From Candidatus Eiseniibacteriota bacterium (GTDB lineage Bacteria > Eisenbacteria > RBG-16-71-46), in the NCBI GenBank assembly GCA_023249815.1, contig JAHFBX010000005.1:1-24644 (forward strand): DNA of 24,644 bases, read 5' to 3'. Position numbers and translations under genes: made by a program. How positions within the stretch are numbered: position 1 is the stretch's first letter; every line of letters begins with the position of its first letter. A model generated the notes under the pieces. That model searched no databases. It was not told where the DNA came from and saw nothing but the letters and a program-made list of their open reading frames with translations. Of this stretch, positions 13,154 to 21,366 are shown in pieces.

Positions 13154-15541
13154 ATTCGCCCATCGATCCTCACATGCGCGCGCGCGTGGCTCGCCCCCAC
13201 GGCGGCGCTCGCGACGCTCCTCGGGGCGCCAGCGCCGGTTTCGGCGGTCATGGACATCAACGACCGCGGCCCCCTGCTGAACGCGGGCCGCTTCGCACTC
13301 CGCGTCACAAACGTGGGAGTCCTCGGGAACGCGTTCTTCAACAACGGGCTGTCGTTCGACCCGTCATTCGAATTCCCGCGCGGTAGCGGCTACGAGCTCC
13401 TGAACCACGCCGAGCTGTGGGTGGGGGCGCGCGACGCGAAAGACAGGCTGCGCGTTTCAGGCGGGCCGATGCTCGAATGGCGTCCCAGCCTGGATCCCGC
13501 GGACCGTGTGCGCATCGCGAACGCCGGCGATCCAGGCACCCGCTCGTACGCGGACGACGATGGCGACGGCCGCGTGGACGAGGAGCTGCTCGACGGCCGC
13601 GACAACGACGGCGATGGCCGCGTGGACGAGGACTTCCTCCTGCCGGCGCAGCAGATGCTCAGCGCCGACTACACCGACGACCAGAAGGAGGCGATCGACT
13701 ACAACCATCCGATCGGCGAGCGTCACGTTCCGCTCGAGCTCGCAGTTCACCAGCAGACCTATGCTTGGACGCAGTTCGGCCACGAGGACATGGCGGGCAT
13801 CGAGTTCACGGTGACGAACAAGGGGACGGAGCCGCTCCGGGACGTGCGACTCGGCTTCTACGCAGACCTGGACGCGCGCACGCGGAATGGGAGCGCAGGG
13901 CACCTGAATGACCTGGTGGAGCGCGTCCCGCTCAACGTCCAGTTCGGACAGCATCTCGATACCCTGGGGGGCCCGTACGAGAAGACGTGCATCGAGTCCA
14001 TCGTCGGCGAGGCCGCGCTGGTACGTGACGGGAACCCCGGAAGCGGCCTGCCCAGCATCGCGCTCGTGCCGCTGTCGCACACGACGGATCCGCTCGGCTG
14101 GCTCATCAACGACGCGTTCCCCGGTGTGCGGGCGGCCCGTGCTTCGGCTCGAGCCCCGAGGCGCGACAGCACGTTCCAGATCCAATTCTTTGCGCCGGGC
14201 TCACCGCCGGGCGACGGCGGGCTACCGCCTGTGGATGCGGATCGCTACGCCGCGCTCGCGGGGGAATACCCCACGGCGCGCACGGACCAGCCCGGAGACT
14301 ACGCGGTGCTGGTGTCGTGCGGCCCGTTCGTGCGGCTGGAGCCCGGCCAGTCACTCAACTTCGCACTGGCGCTGGTGGCGGTCGAGAATCCCGATAGCGT
14401 GGTGGTGCAGGCGTTCGAAGCGCGCATGCTCTACCGCGGCAGGCGGCTGGATCTCAAGCCGAACGTGGGACGCCGCGGGGATTACACGAAAGGCGATACC
14501 GGATGGAACGGCCATGAGATCTGCCTCGAGCCACCGCCCGGCGTGGTGTTCAACTACGATCCGCACTGCCCCGACAAGTATCGAGACGACAAGACGCTTC
14601 GGCCATTGGACCCGCTCTCCTCACCGCCCACGGTGGCGGTGGAGATGACCTACACGACCGGCCACTGCATCTGGACCGATCTCGATTGCGATTTCTGCAC
14701 CGGCGATGACGGCGTGGACACCATCCGGCGCTGGGACCTGGACATGCGGTTGCCTCCCTCCCCCATGCTCCGCAGCATGCCCGGGGATCACACCGTCCGC
14801 ATCGCGTGGGACAATGCGCCCGAGCAGGCGATCACGGCGGGCAGCGTGGGCGGCCCGGATTTCATGTTCGCGGGCTATAAGCTCTATCGACTGGACGATT
14901 GGAATCGCCAGTCGCTGCTCCCCGAACCCGAGCGCTGGCAGCGGATCGCCGTCTACCGCGCCGATCCCTCGCAGGGCGGGCTGCCGCTCGCCGACATCAC
15001 GGACCTCTCGCTGGCGCCCGACGCGAATGGCCCGGGAGGGCCGCATTACCCCGTGGGACGCTACCGCGTCCAGGATCCGCTGACGCTGAACGGCTTCGAC
15101 TATCACTACGTCGTGACCACGATCCTGCGCCAGCACTCGGGCGGGGTGCTTCCGCCGGTGGAATACGAGAGCCCGTTCGCGGCGTCGTTCGACACCCGCG
15201 TCGTGCCGCACGCGGCGGCGCGCTCCGCGGGCGGCGGCGTGTGGGTGGTGCCGAACCCCTATCGCGAGCGTGCTCCGTGGGAGCGCTCGCCGGTGCCCGG
15301 CGACGTGTTCACCCGCCACGTGGACTTCATGGGGCTGCCGCGCGCCCGCAGCCGGATCCGCATCTACACGCTTGCCGGAGACCTGGTCGCGCTGCTCGAT
15401 CACGACGGGAGCACGGGGAATGGCGAGGCCGCGTGGAACCTGATCTCACGAAACGGCCAGGACGTGGAGTCCGGCGTCTACCTCTTCACCGTGGACTCGC
15501 CGCTCGGCCACCAGGTCGGCCGCTTCGTGCTGATTCGCTGA
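13154..15541 (+). CDS. Secreted protein with calcium-type DxDGDG repeats and FlgD-like C-terminal sorting domain (ATT start proposed)
   Basis: 795 residues from ATT at 13154. The 31 residues before the first ATG (13250) make a complete signal peptide (Arg-containing n-region, hydrophobic AWLAPTAALATLLGAPA, cut at VSA|V), which a start at 13250 would lose. Residues 134-160 hold two acidic repeats (DDDGDGRVDEELLDG and DNDGDGRVDED), like thrombospondin type 3 or dockerin calcium loops. The middle is all-beta (for example DMAGIEFTVTNKGTEPLRDV). Residues 698-795 are a FlgD-Ig-like, type IX-sorting-style C-terminal domain: VVPNPYR, IRIYTLAGDLV, GNGEAAWNLISRNGQDVESGVYLFTV, GRFVLIR. The protein is exported and probably kept at the cell surface. 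Function is not recognised. An alternative to the ATT start is slippage in the CG repeat at 13176-13186. Confidence 0.78.
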   Translation: MRPSILTCARAWLAPTAALATLLGAPAPVSAVMDINDRGPLLNAGRFALRVTNVGVLGNAFFNNGLSFDPSFEFPRGSGYELLNHAELWVGARDAKDRLRVSGGPMLEWRPSLDPADRVRIANAGDPGTRSYADDDGDGRVDEELLDGRDNDGDGRVDEDFLLPAQQMLSADYTDDQKEAIDYNHPIGERHVPLELAVHQQTYAWTQFGHEDMAGIEFTVTNKGTEPLRDVRLGFYADLDARTRNGSAGHLNDLVERVPLNVQFGQHLDTLGGPYEKTCIESIVGEAALVRDGNPGSGLPSIALVPLSHTTDPLGWLINDAFPGVRAARASARAPRRDSTFQIQFFAPGSPPGDGGLPPVDADRYAALAGEYPTARTDQPGDYAVLVSCGPFVRLEPGQSLNFALALVAVENPDSVVVQAFEARMLYRGRRLDLKPNVGRRGDYTKGDTGWNGHEICLEPPPGVVFNYDPHCPDKYRDDKTLRPLDPLSSPPTVAVEMTYTTGHCIWTDLDCDFCTGDDGVDTIRRWDLDMRLPPSPMLRSMPGDHTVRIAWDNAPEQAITAGSVGGPDFMFAGYKLYRLDDWNRQSLLPEPERWQRIAVYRADPSQGGLPLADITDLSLAPDANGPGGPHYPVGRYRVQDPLTLNGFDYHYVVTTILRQHSGGVLPPVEYESPFAASFDTRVVPHAAARSAGGGVWVVPNPYRERAPWERSPVPGDVFTRHVDFMGLPRARSRIRIYTLAGDLVALLDHDGSTGNGEAAWNLISRNGQDVESGVYLFTVDSPLGHQVGRFVLIR

Positions 15542-15563
15542 CTGGGCGCTAGACGATCCCCAG
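15542..15563. terminator. Weak bidirectional hairpin between converging genes
   Basis: CTGGG (15542-15546) and CCCAG (15559-15563) can pair around a 12-base loop, immediately after the stop of the FlgD-tail protein and overlapping the end of the oppositely oriented oxidase gene. Only five pairs, so this is a weak call. Confidence 0.25.
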
Positions 15564-16961
15564 CCGCCTCGCCTGGTCGTTCGCGAACAGCCCGTCCGGG
15601 TCGAGCTGGCGCTTGATCTCGCGGAAGCTCTTGAGCCGGTCGCCGAAGACTCTCGCGAACGAGCCGGCGTCCACGACTTGGTCCTTGGCGGGGTAGAACG
15701 TCCCGCCGGCGTCGCGCACGAGTCGGGTCAGGTCCGCCGCGGTGTCCCACAGGCGCTGCGCATCCCGCGGGACCTTGAAGTCGAGCGCCAGGGACCAGCC
15801 GTCGAGCCCGTGCGAGAGCAGGTAATCGTCCGGGCGATGACGCTTGAACACCGCGAGGTAGGACACGACGCGTCGCCGCTGGCAAAGGCGCAGCGCCTCG
15901 GCGAACACTTCTCGCGCATGAGCGTCGGGCGCGAACAGCTGCACCTGGATGAATCCCTGGTCGCCGTAAGCGAGCCGCCAGTCGGGCACGTAGTCCAGGA
16001 GGAACGCGAACCCGGCGTGCGTCTGCCGATAGCTGCCATCCTCGTCGACGGGTTCGGGCAGGGCGTACTTGGCTTGGTTGACGAGCCGCACGCCGAGGTC
16101 GTTCGTGAACGGCTTCATGAATGCCCAGAGCAGCGACTTCGGGAGCCCCATGATGTCGCCCGGCAGCTCCTGCTCGGCCACCGCCAACGTGCGACGCGCG
16201 TCGGGGTCCTCGCTGGCCTTGAGGTGGCGCGCGACGTGCACGAGCCCGCGACCGAACGCCGCACCCTGGGCAAAGCAGTCGACCCAACCGACCGCGTAGT
16301 CCGCGTGCGGCATGCGCTGTTCGAACACGTCGAACATCTCGCCCAGTGTCCCGGTGACGAGTGGCCACACCCGCATGCGCCCGCTCTCCACGTGCTTCAA
16401 CTGGAGCTTCACCCGCGTCACGGCGCCGAGCAGGCCCAACCCGGTGATCACCGCGCGGAAGAGTTCGGGCTCGCGTTCGCGGGACAACGTCTTTCGCTCG
16501 CCACTCGCCGTGAGCAGGTCCAGCTCGAGCACGTGGTCCCCGAACGGCCCCACCTTGAAGCAGTTCTTGCCGTGGATGTTCATGCCCACGCAGCCGCCCA
16601 TCGTGGGGAACATGGTCCCGGGCACGACCGCGGGCCACCAACCCTGCGGCAGCGTGTGTCGCCAGACGTCGGCGATGCTCACGCCGCCCTCGGCCTCGAG
16701 CACGCCACGGACGGCGTCGAACGACAGGATGCGGCGCATGGCGCGTCCGTCCACCGAGAGTTGCCCGGTGTTGAGTGAGGCGTCGCCGTAGCTCCGCCCG
16801 GCGCCGCGGAATGACACCTTCCAGCCCTCGGCCCGCGCCGTGCCGAACAGTCGCGCCAGCTCGTCCACGCTCGTGGGGCTCACCGAGCGCGACAGCGAGC
16901 GCACGGAGCCTCCGAATCCGTCGAGCACCCGCCACGCCGCAGAGGTCCGCAATGCGGCCAT
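15549..16961 (-). CDS. FAD-linked oxidase, DprE1-like (decaprenylphosphoryl-ribose 2'-oxidase type)
   Basis: 470 residues. The N-terminal FAD_binding_4 domain has FRGAGRSYGDASLN (51-64), the flavin-binding signature of DprE1 and aldonolactone oxidases. It also has PGTMFPTMGGCVGMNIHGKN, close to DprE1's PGT...VGG...DIHGKN segment. The C-terminal part ends with FREIKRQLDPDGLFANDQARRLGI, as in DprE1. DprE1 oxidises polyprenyl-phosphate ribose at C2' to the keto sugar, which DprE2, a short-chain reductase, turns into arabinose. A short-chain reductase gene lies directly upstream with no gap, which supports this pairing. Whether the substrate here is the ribose lipid or another sugar is not shown. 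A general D-arabinono-lactone-oxidase-like enzyme is the alternative. Confidence 0.8.
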   Translation of the reverse strand: MAALRTSAAWRVLDGFGGSVRSLSRSVSPTSVDELARLFGTARAEGWKVSFRGAGRSYGDASLNTGQLSVDGRAMRRILSFDAVRGVLEAEGGVSIADVWRHTLPQGWWPAVVPGTMFPTMGGCVGMNIHGKNCFKVGPFGDHVLELDLLTASGERKTLSREREPELFRAVITGLGLLGAVTRVKLQLKHVESGRMRVWPLVTGTLGEMFDVFEQRMPHADYAVGWVDCFAQGAAFGRGLVHVARHLKASEDPDARRTLAVAEQELPGDIMGLPKSLLWAFMKPFTNDLGVRLVNQAKYALPEPVDEDGSYRQTHAGFAFLLDYVPDWRLAYGDQGFIQVQLFAPDAHAREVFAEALRLCQRRRVVSYLAVFKRHRPDDYLLSHGLDGWSLALDFKVPRDAQRLWDTAADLTRLVRDAGGTFYPAKDQVVDAGSFARVFGDRLKSFREIKRQLDPDGLFANDQARRLGIV

Positions 16962-17723
16962 CTAGATATTGAGCCGGCGGAACACGAACGACGGCAAATG
17001 GCGCACGATCATGGCGATCGGCCACCATCGGCCGGGGATGAACACGCTCGGGCTCCCGCCCCGCTTCGCGGCGGCGAGGATGAGCGAAGCCGCCCGGGGC
17101 GCCGGCGTGAGCAGTGCACCCCTCGGCTTCCGCTCGACCTGGTCGAGCAGCGATGTGTCCACGAAGCCGGGCTTCGCCGTGACCACGTTCACGCCGTAGC
17201 GCGAGATGCGATTGCGCAGCGCCTCCATCCAGGTCGTGAGGCCCGCCTTGGAGGTGCTGTACGCGGGGAACCCTCGCCGCCCGCGCTCACCCGCCGTGCT
17301 CGAGATGGCGACGAGCGTTCCGGCTCGACGCGCTTCGAACATCGCGGCGACGGGAGCCATCCACGCCATGGCACCGAGCAGGTTCACCTCGACCTCGGCG
17401 CGATCGCGCGCAGCGTCGTACTCGCCTTCGCGCGGCAGGTGCATGATGCCCGCGGCGTAGACCAGCAGGTCGAGTCCGCCAAGATCGCGAACCAGCTCGT
17501 CGAGCAGCGCGGGCACGGACTCCGCGCGTCGCACGTCGTGCACGCGGACGAGCGCGCGGCCACGGCACGCGGCGGTGATCTCGGCAGCCACCTTGCGCAG
17601 CTCCTCCTCGCGCCGGCCGAGCAGCGCCACCGCCGTGCCGCCCGCGGCGAGCTGGCGCGCGATCTCGGCGCCCATCCCGGAACTGGCGCCGACCACGATG
17701 GCGTGCCGGAAAGACTGGCTCAT
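16962..17723 (-). CDS. Short-chain dehydrogenase/reductase, DprE2-like
   Basis: 253 residues from the ATG at 17723 (the open frame goes 10 codons further up, without support; GGAG is 3 bases from the ATG). Cofactor-binding motif VGASSGMGAEIA (11-22), NAD(P) site LVYAAGI (87-93), catalytic Ser141/Ser142, Tyr155 and Lys159 in the YSTSK motif. The C-terminal third ends in a hydrophobic stretch (WWPIAMIVRHLPSFVF), which suggests membrane association and is typical of DprE2-type proteins. Its stop abuts the oxidase start at 16961, so the two are probably one operon and act in succession: reduction of the keto-sugar lipid made by the oxidase. A general SDR is the fallback. Confidence 0.82.
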   Translation of the reverse strand: MSQSFRHAIVVGASSGMGAEIARQLAAGGTAVALLGRREEELRKVAAEITAACRGRALVRVHDVRRAESVPALLDELVRDLGGLDLLVYAAGIMHLPREGEYDAARDRAEVEVNLLGAMAWMAPVAAMFEARRAGTLVAISSTAGERGRRGFPAYSTSKAGLTTWMEALRNRISRYGVNVVTAKPGFVDTSLLDQVERKPRGALLTPAPRAASLILAAAKRGGSPSVFIPGRWWPIAMIVRHLPSFVFRRLNI

Positions 17724-17872
17724 GCATTCACTCCGAGCGCGGAAAGGGACCACAACGACGATTCGCGAAGCATATCAGTGTGAGAACTCCGATTCGAACA
17801 GCGGACGGAACACAGGTCTCAAGTGGCCTATGGCGTATCCTGCGCACCTGCCCCTTGGAGGTTGGCGCACGC

Positions 17873-18397
17873 ATGAACGGACGGATCTCAAACCGGTACC
17901 GTGCGTGGGTCGCGGTCGGCCTCGGCCTCATGGTGTCAGGCTGCACGGCCGTCGGCTACATGGTCGGTCACGATCTCGGTGATCCGCGCTGGGGAAGACC
18001 GATCCCTGTCGACGAAGCGAGCTCGACGACGCATGGCGCGCCGATGCAGGTGGAGCTCCACGATGGCGGGTTCGTGCGCGGCATCTATCTCGGCACCACG
18101 GCGCTCGATTCGTCGGCGACCGCGCCGGCCCGCCGCGCGCTTCGCCTCGGAGTCGGAGATCGCCTCCTGCTCGATCGCCTGTTCGAGACCGGCAAGCCAA
18201 TCCAGGCACTCAAGCGCGAACAGGTCCCCGACACGCTGGTCTTCGCGTTCGAAGGCATTCAGGGACTTCGTGTGCACGGCACTTCGCACAAGGCCGGCAC
18301 GGCGGGAGCCGCGGTGGGGCTGACGGTCGATCTCGCGATCCTCGGCGCGATCGGCACCGTGGGGCTGCTCGTCTGGCTCTTGAGTCGAGGCAACTGA
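17873..18397 (+). CDS. Small lipoprotein with C-terminal membrane segment
   Basis: 174 residues from the ATG at 17873; GGAGG sits 11 bases upstream. The N-terminus has a lipoprotein signal: AWVAVGLGLMVSG then Cys24 (lipobox VSGC). The middle is a soluble beta-rich domain with QVELHDGGFVRGIYLGT and a VGDRLLLDRL stretch. Residues about 144-171 (AGAAVGLTVDLAILGAIGTVGLLVWLL) are hydrophobic. No family is recognised. It is divergent from the short-chain reductase and convergent with the acyl-CoA dehydrogenase gene, so it is probably transcribed alone. Confidence 0.72.
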   Translation: MNGRISNRYRAWVAVGLGLMVSGCTAVGYMVGHDLGDPRWGRPIPVDEASSTTHGAPMQVELHDGGFVRGIYLGTTALDSSATAPARRALRLGVGDRLLLDRLFETGKPIQALKREQVPDTLVFAFEGIQGLRVHGTSHKAGTAGAAVGLTVDLAILGAIGTVGLLVWLLSRGN

Positions 18398-18406
18398 CTC
18401 AGAGCC
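18375..18406. terminator. Bidirectional hairpin between converging stop codons
   Basis: GGCTC-T-TGAGTC (18375-18386), nine-base loop, GACTCA-GAGCC (18396-18406): an 11-pair stem with one bulged T, spanning the stop codons of the lipoprotein (18395-18397) and the acyl-CoA dehydrogenase (18399-18401). It can serve both strands. No T-run. Confidence 0.5.
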
Positions 18407-19547
18407 GCACGCCGTCCCGCAGCAGACTGCGCGCGATGACAAGGCGCTGGATCTCGGACGTGCCCTCGTAGATCTCCATGACGCGCGCGTCCCGATAGTA
18501 GCGCTCGACCGCGTACTCCTTCACGTAGCCGTAGCCGCCGTGCACCTGGATGGCCTGGTGCGTCACCCACGTGGCGGCCTCCGTGGCGTAGAGCTTGGCC
18601 ATGCTCGCCGCGCGGATGAAGTCCTGGCCGGTGTCCTTGAGCCACGCGGCCTTGCGGATCAGGAGCCGGGCGCATTGCACGCGTCGCTCCATCTCCGCCA
18701 GCTTGAACTGGATGGCCTGCAGCCTGGAGATGGGTGCGCCCCACGCCTGCCGCTGCTGCGCGTAGCGCGCGGCCTCGTGGAACGCCGCGGTCATCACACC
18801 CAGCGCCTGTGACGCCACGCCGATACGGCCGGCATCGAGGCTCTGGAGCGCGAGCTTGAACCCCTCCCCCTCTGCCCCCAAGCGCTGCGACGCGGGCACA
18901 CGCGCATGGTCGAACGCCAGCGTCACCGTGTCGGAGCCGCGCAGGCCCATCTTGTCCTCGGACTTGCCGATCGCGAGGCCCTGCTGATCGTTCTCGATGA
19001 TGAACGCGCTGATCCCCTTGGCGCCTGGACCGTTGGTGCGCGCCAGCACGAGGAACGTCCACACGTGCCGGCCATTCGTGACCCAGTTCTTCTCGCCGTC
19101 CAGCACGTAGTGATCGCCGTCATGTTTGGCGGTGGTGAGGAGCGCCGAGGCGTCGGAGCCGGAGCCGGGTTCGGACAGCGCGAACGCGCCCACGGCGCCG
19201 GTCGTGAGCCGGGGCAGGTACCGCTTACGTTGTTCCTCGGTGCCGAACGCGTAGATGGGGTACGCGCCCACCGAGTTGTGCACCGCGACCATGATGGCCA
19301 GCGCCGCCGAGACGCGGGCGATCTCCTCGATGACCATGGTCACGGTGCGAGAGTCGTAGCCGAGCCCGCCCCACTCCTCGGGGACGTTCATGCCGAGCAG
19401 GCCCATCTCGGCGAGCTTGGCGATGGCCGACGGCGGGATGGCGTCGTCGCGATCCCACTTCGCCGCTTCGCTGCCGAACTCGCCCTGGCAGAGTTCGCGC
19501 ACCGCCTCGCGGATGTGGGCCTGATCCTCGGTGAGGTCGAGATTCAC
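18399..19547 (-). CDS. Acyl-CoA dehydrogenase (short/branched-chain type)
   Basis: 382 residues from the GTG at 19547. It oxidises acyl-CoA to trans-2-enoyl-CoA, passing electrons to electron-transfer flavoprotein. Family signatures: N-terminal helical domain (LTEDQAHIREAVRELCQGEF), FAD-site segment ALSEPGSGSDAS, WVTNGRHV, the mid-domain DRDGRIG-type segment (QSLDAGRIGVASQALGV), and the C-terminal QVHGGYGYVKEYAVERYYRDARVMEIYEGTSEIQRL with the catalytic-base Glu361. The position of this Glu in the YEGTSE motif is that of short- and medium-chain enzymes rather than isovaleryl-type. No strong Shine-Dalgarno is seen; 17 bases separate it from the small membrane gene upstream. It is the last gene of the leftward fatty-acid cluster. 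Confidence 0.93.
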   Translation of the reverse strand: MNLDLTEDQAHIREAVRELCQGEFGSEAAKWDRDDAIPPSAIAKLAEMGLLGMNVPEEWGGLGYDSRTVTMVIEEIARVSAALAIMVAVHNSVGAYPIYAFGTEEQRKRYLPRLTTGAVGAFALSEPGSGSDASALLTTAKHDGDHYVLDGEKNWVTNGRHVWTFLVLARTNGPGAKGISAFIIENDQQGLAIGKSEDKMGLRGSDTVTLAFDHARVPASQRLGAEGEGFKLALQSLDAGRIGVASQALGVMTAAFHEAARYAQQRQAWGAPISRLQAIQFKLAEMERRVQCARLLIRKAAWLKDTGQDFIRAASMAKLYATEAATWVTHQAIQVHGGYGYVKEYAVERYYRDARVMEIYEGTSEIQRLVIARSLLRDGVRL

Positions 19548-19564
19548 GGGTGGATAGCGCCTGT

Positions 19565-19948
19565 TTAGGCCGGCTGATGCGCCGACGTCTCGCGGAACAC
19601 GGTCAGGCAGAGGATGGCGATGACGCCCATGATGCCGGGCCCGGGCCCGAGCAGCAGCGAACCGAGCGCGCCGAGCATGACGAGCGGCCACGCGCGCCAG
19701 TCGCCGGCCCACAGGCCGGGCACACCGGCGAGATAGGCGCCACCGATGGCGGCCTTGATGAGGTTCGGCGCCCAGATGGGCAGGCCGAGCTTGACCGCGA
19801 GGTCCACGAATAGGCCCTGCTGGCCGATCAGGGCGAACTCCTGGCCGGTAACCCATGGATAGAGCCCCTGGAACACGGCGGTGAATCCCGGGTAGAGCGC
19901 GCACGCGGTGAGCACCACCAGTGCCACGGGACGGACGGGACGCTTCAC
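19565..19948 (-). CDS. Small polytopic membrane protein between two acyl-CoA dehydrogenases
   Basis: 127 residues from the GTG at 19948, preceded by AAGGAGG with an 8-base spacer; the open frame extends 7 codons further to a TTG, but the ribosome site favours the GTG. Hydrophobic segments at about 8-28, 63-80, 86-101 and 104-118 suggest three or four membrane spans, with a loop (LGLPIWAPNLIKAAIGG). No family is recognised. It is co-directional with the acyl-CoA dehydrogenases on both sides, so it may be part of that unit; a role in electron transfer or lipid handling is only a guess. Confidence 0.75.
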   Translation of the reverse strand: MKRPVRPVALVVLTACALYPGFTAVFQGLYPWVTGQEFALIGQQGLFVDLAVKLGLPIWAPNLIKAAIGGAYLAGVPGLWAGDWRAWPLVMLGALGSLLLGPGPGIMGVIAILCLTVFRETSAHQPA

Positions 19949-20016
19949 TTCGGCACCCTCCTTTTCCAAGCTACGCTTCGCTTGCCGATCTCTTGGATAC
20001 TCTTCACTTCGCTCAT
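19945..20016 (-). CDS. Possible 23-codon leader ORF before the small membrane protein
   Basis: ATG at 20016 (MSEVKSIQEIGKRSVAWKRR...) ends in a TGA that overlaps the GTG start of the downstream membrane protein (GTGA). It is Lys/Arg-rich. There is no good ribosome site and the open frame lies in a repeated stretch, so it may be chance. Confidence 0.18.
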   Translation of the reverse strand: MSEVKSIQEIGKRSVAWKRRVPK

Positions 20017-20033
20017 CGATCTCTTGTCGATAC
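19976..20033. repeat. Imperfect 25-27-base direct repeat
   Basis: Copies at 19976-20000 and 20007-20033 share CTTCGCT, CGATCTCTTG and GATAC; the second has three substitutions and two extra bases. They lie in the gap between the second acyl-CoA dehydrogenase and the small membrane protein. A shorter match, CTTCACTTCG, occurs at 19943-19952 and 20002-20011. Confidence 0.7.
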
Positions 20034-20104
20034 GGCTCTCGTTGTGGTGCGTTCTCTCGGCTCCGTACGAGTGAACCTTGGCCGATCGCTTGCTGCCTGC
20101 GCGT

Positions 20105-21295
20105 TCACGCGTCCAGCGCGTGTTCCTTCAGCACCTGGCCGGCGACCACCATCTTCTGAACCTCGGTCGTGCCCTCGTAGATCTCGCAGATGCGTGCGTC
20201 GCGCCAGTAGCGCTCGACGTGGTACTCCGACATGTAGCCGTAGCCGCCATGCACCTGGATGGCGAGGTTCGCGCACCGGGTCGCGGCCTCGGAGGCATGC
20301 CACTTCGCGAGCGACGCCTCCTTCACGTGCGGCCGGCCCTCGTCGCGCAGCCACGCTGCCTGGTAGACGAGCAGCCGCGTCGTCTCCAGCTCCACCGCGC
20401 TGTCCGCGAGCATGGCGCGGATGGCGTCGAACTCGCCGATCTTGCGGTCGAACTGCTCGCGCTCGTTCGCGTACTTGACCGCCGCCTCCACCGACGCCTG
20501 CGCTACGCCCAGCGCCTGAGCGGCGATGCCGATACGGCCGCCGCCGAGCGTGGCGAGCGCCACGGTATAGCCCTTGTTGATCTCGCCGAGCAGACAGTCC
20601 TTCGGGACCCGAGCGTTTTCGAAGTAGATCTCTCGCGTGTCCGACGCGTGGATACCGAGCTTCGCCTCCTTCTTGCCCTTGCGTACGCCCGGCGTGTCGG
20701 CCGCCACGATGAACGCCGAGATACCCTTGGCGCCGAGATTCTTGTCCGTTGCCGCGTAGGTGATGAACACATCGGCCGGGCCGGCATTCGTGATGAAGAT
20801 CTTGGTGCCGTTCAACACCCAGTGGTCGCCCTCCAGCACCGCCGTGGTCTGCTGGTTCGCGGCGTTGCTGCCCGCCTGCGGCTCGGTGAGGCAATAGGCT
20901 CCGAGCAGCTCGCCCTTCGCGAGAGGTGTGAGCCAGCGCTTCTTCTGCTCGTCGTTGCCGTAGGCGAGCAGCGGATAGCAGACGAGCGAGTTGTTCACCG
21001 AGGCGATGACCCCGTGGCTCGCGCACACGCGCGACAGCTCCTCGATGGCTACGACGTACGCCAACGAGCTCATGCCGGCGCCGCCCCACTGCTCGGGCAC
21101 GAACATACCGAGCAGGCCCAGTTCCGCCATCTTCTTCGTGGTCTCGGCCGGGAACTCGTGCGTCTCGTCGATCTTCGCGGCAATGGGGCGGATCTCGCTC
21201 TCGGCGAAGTCGCGCACCATCTCGCGCACGCTCTCCACTTCCTCGGGCAACGCGAACGAGAACCCAGCGGCCGACTCGGCGACCACGTGGGTCAT
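20105..21295 (-). CDS. Acyl-CoA dehydrogenase (short-chain/butyryl-CoA type)
   Basis: 396 residues from the ATG at 21295, with GGGAG 7 bases upstream; the longer open frame to 21451 runs over the gap and the hydroxyacyl-CoA dehydrogenase tail and is rejected. N-terminal helical domain (ALPEEVESVREMVRDFAESEIRP), FAD/substrate segment CLTEPQAGSNAANQ, WVLNGTKIFITN, GISAFIV, LGGGRIGIAAQALGV, QVHGGYGYMSEYHVERYWRDARICEIYEGTTEVQKMV with catalytic-base Glu374. Its similarity to the other acyl-CoA dehydrogenase in the window is through the common family pattern, not near identity, so they probably act on different chain lengths or branched acyl-CoAs. It follows the 3-hydroxyacyl-CoA dehydrogenase gene by 71 bases. 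Confidence 0.94.
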   Translation of the reverse strand: MTHVVAESAAGFSFALPEEVESVREMVRDFAESEIRPIAAKIDETHEFPAETTKKMAELGLLGMFVPEQWGGAGMSSLAYVVAIEELSRVCASHGVIASVNNSLVCYPLLAYGNDEQKKRWLTPLAKGELLGAYCLTEPQAGSNAANQQTTAVLEGDHWVLNGTKIFITNAGPADVFITYAATDKNLGAKGISAFIVAADTPGVRKGKKEAKLGIHASDTREIYFENARVPKDCLLGEINKGYTVALATLGGGRIGIAAQALGVAQASVEAAVKYANEREQFDRKIGEFDAIRAMLADSAVELETTRLLVYQAAWLRDEGRPHVKEASLAKWHASEAATRCANLAIQVHGGYGYMSEYHVERYWRDARICEIYEGTTEVQKMVVAGQVLKEHALDA

Positions 21296-21366
21296 ACGGC
21301 GGCTCCCGGCATGTCTCGCGTCTCCGGCGCTCGATCCACGGTCACGATCAGGGTCTCTCGTCGGTT

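Noticed and set aside
15478..17028. 516-codon minus-strand open frame overlapping the oxidase
   Set aside because: Same strand but different frame from the oxidase, with no conserved motifs; a frame shadow.
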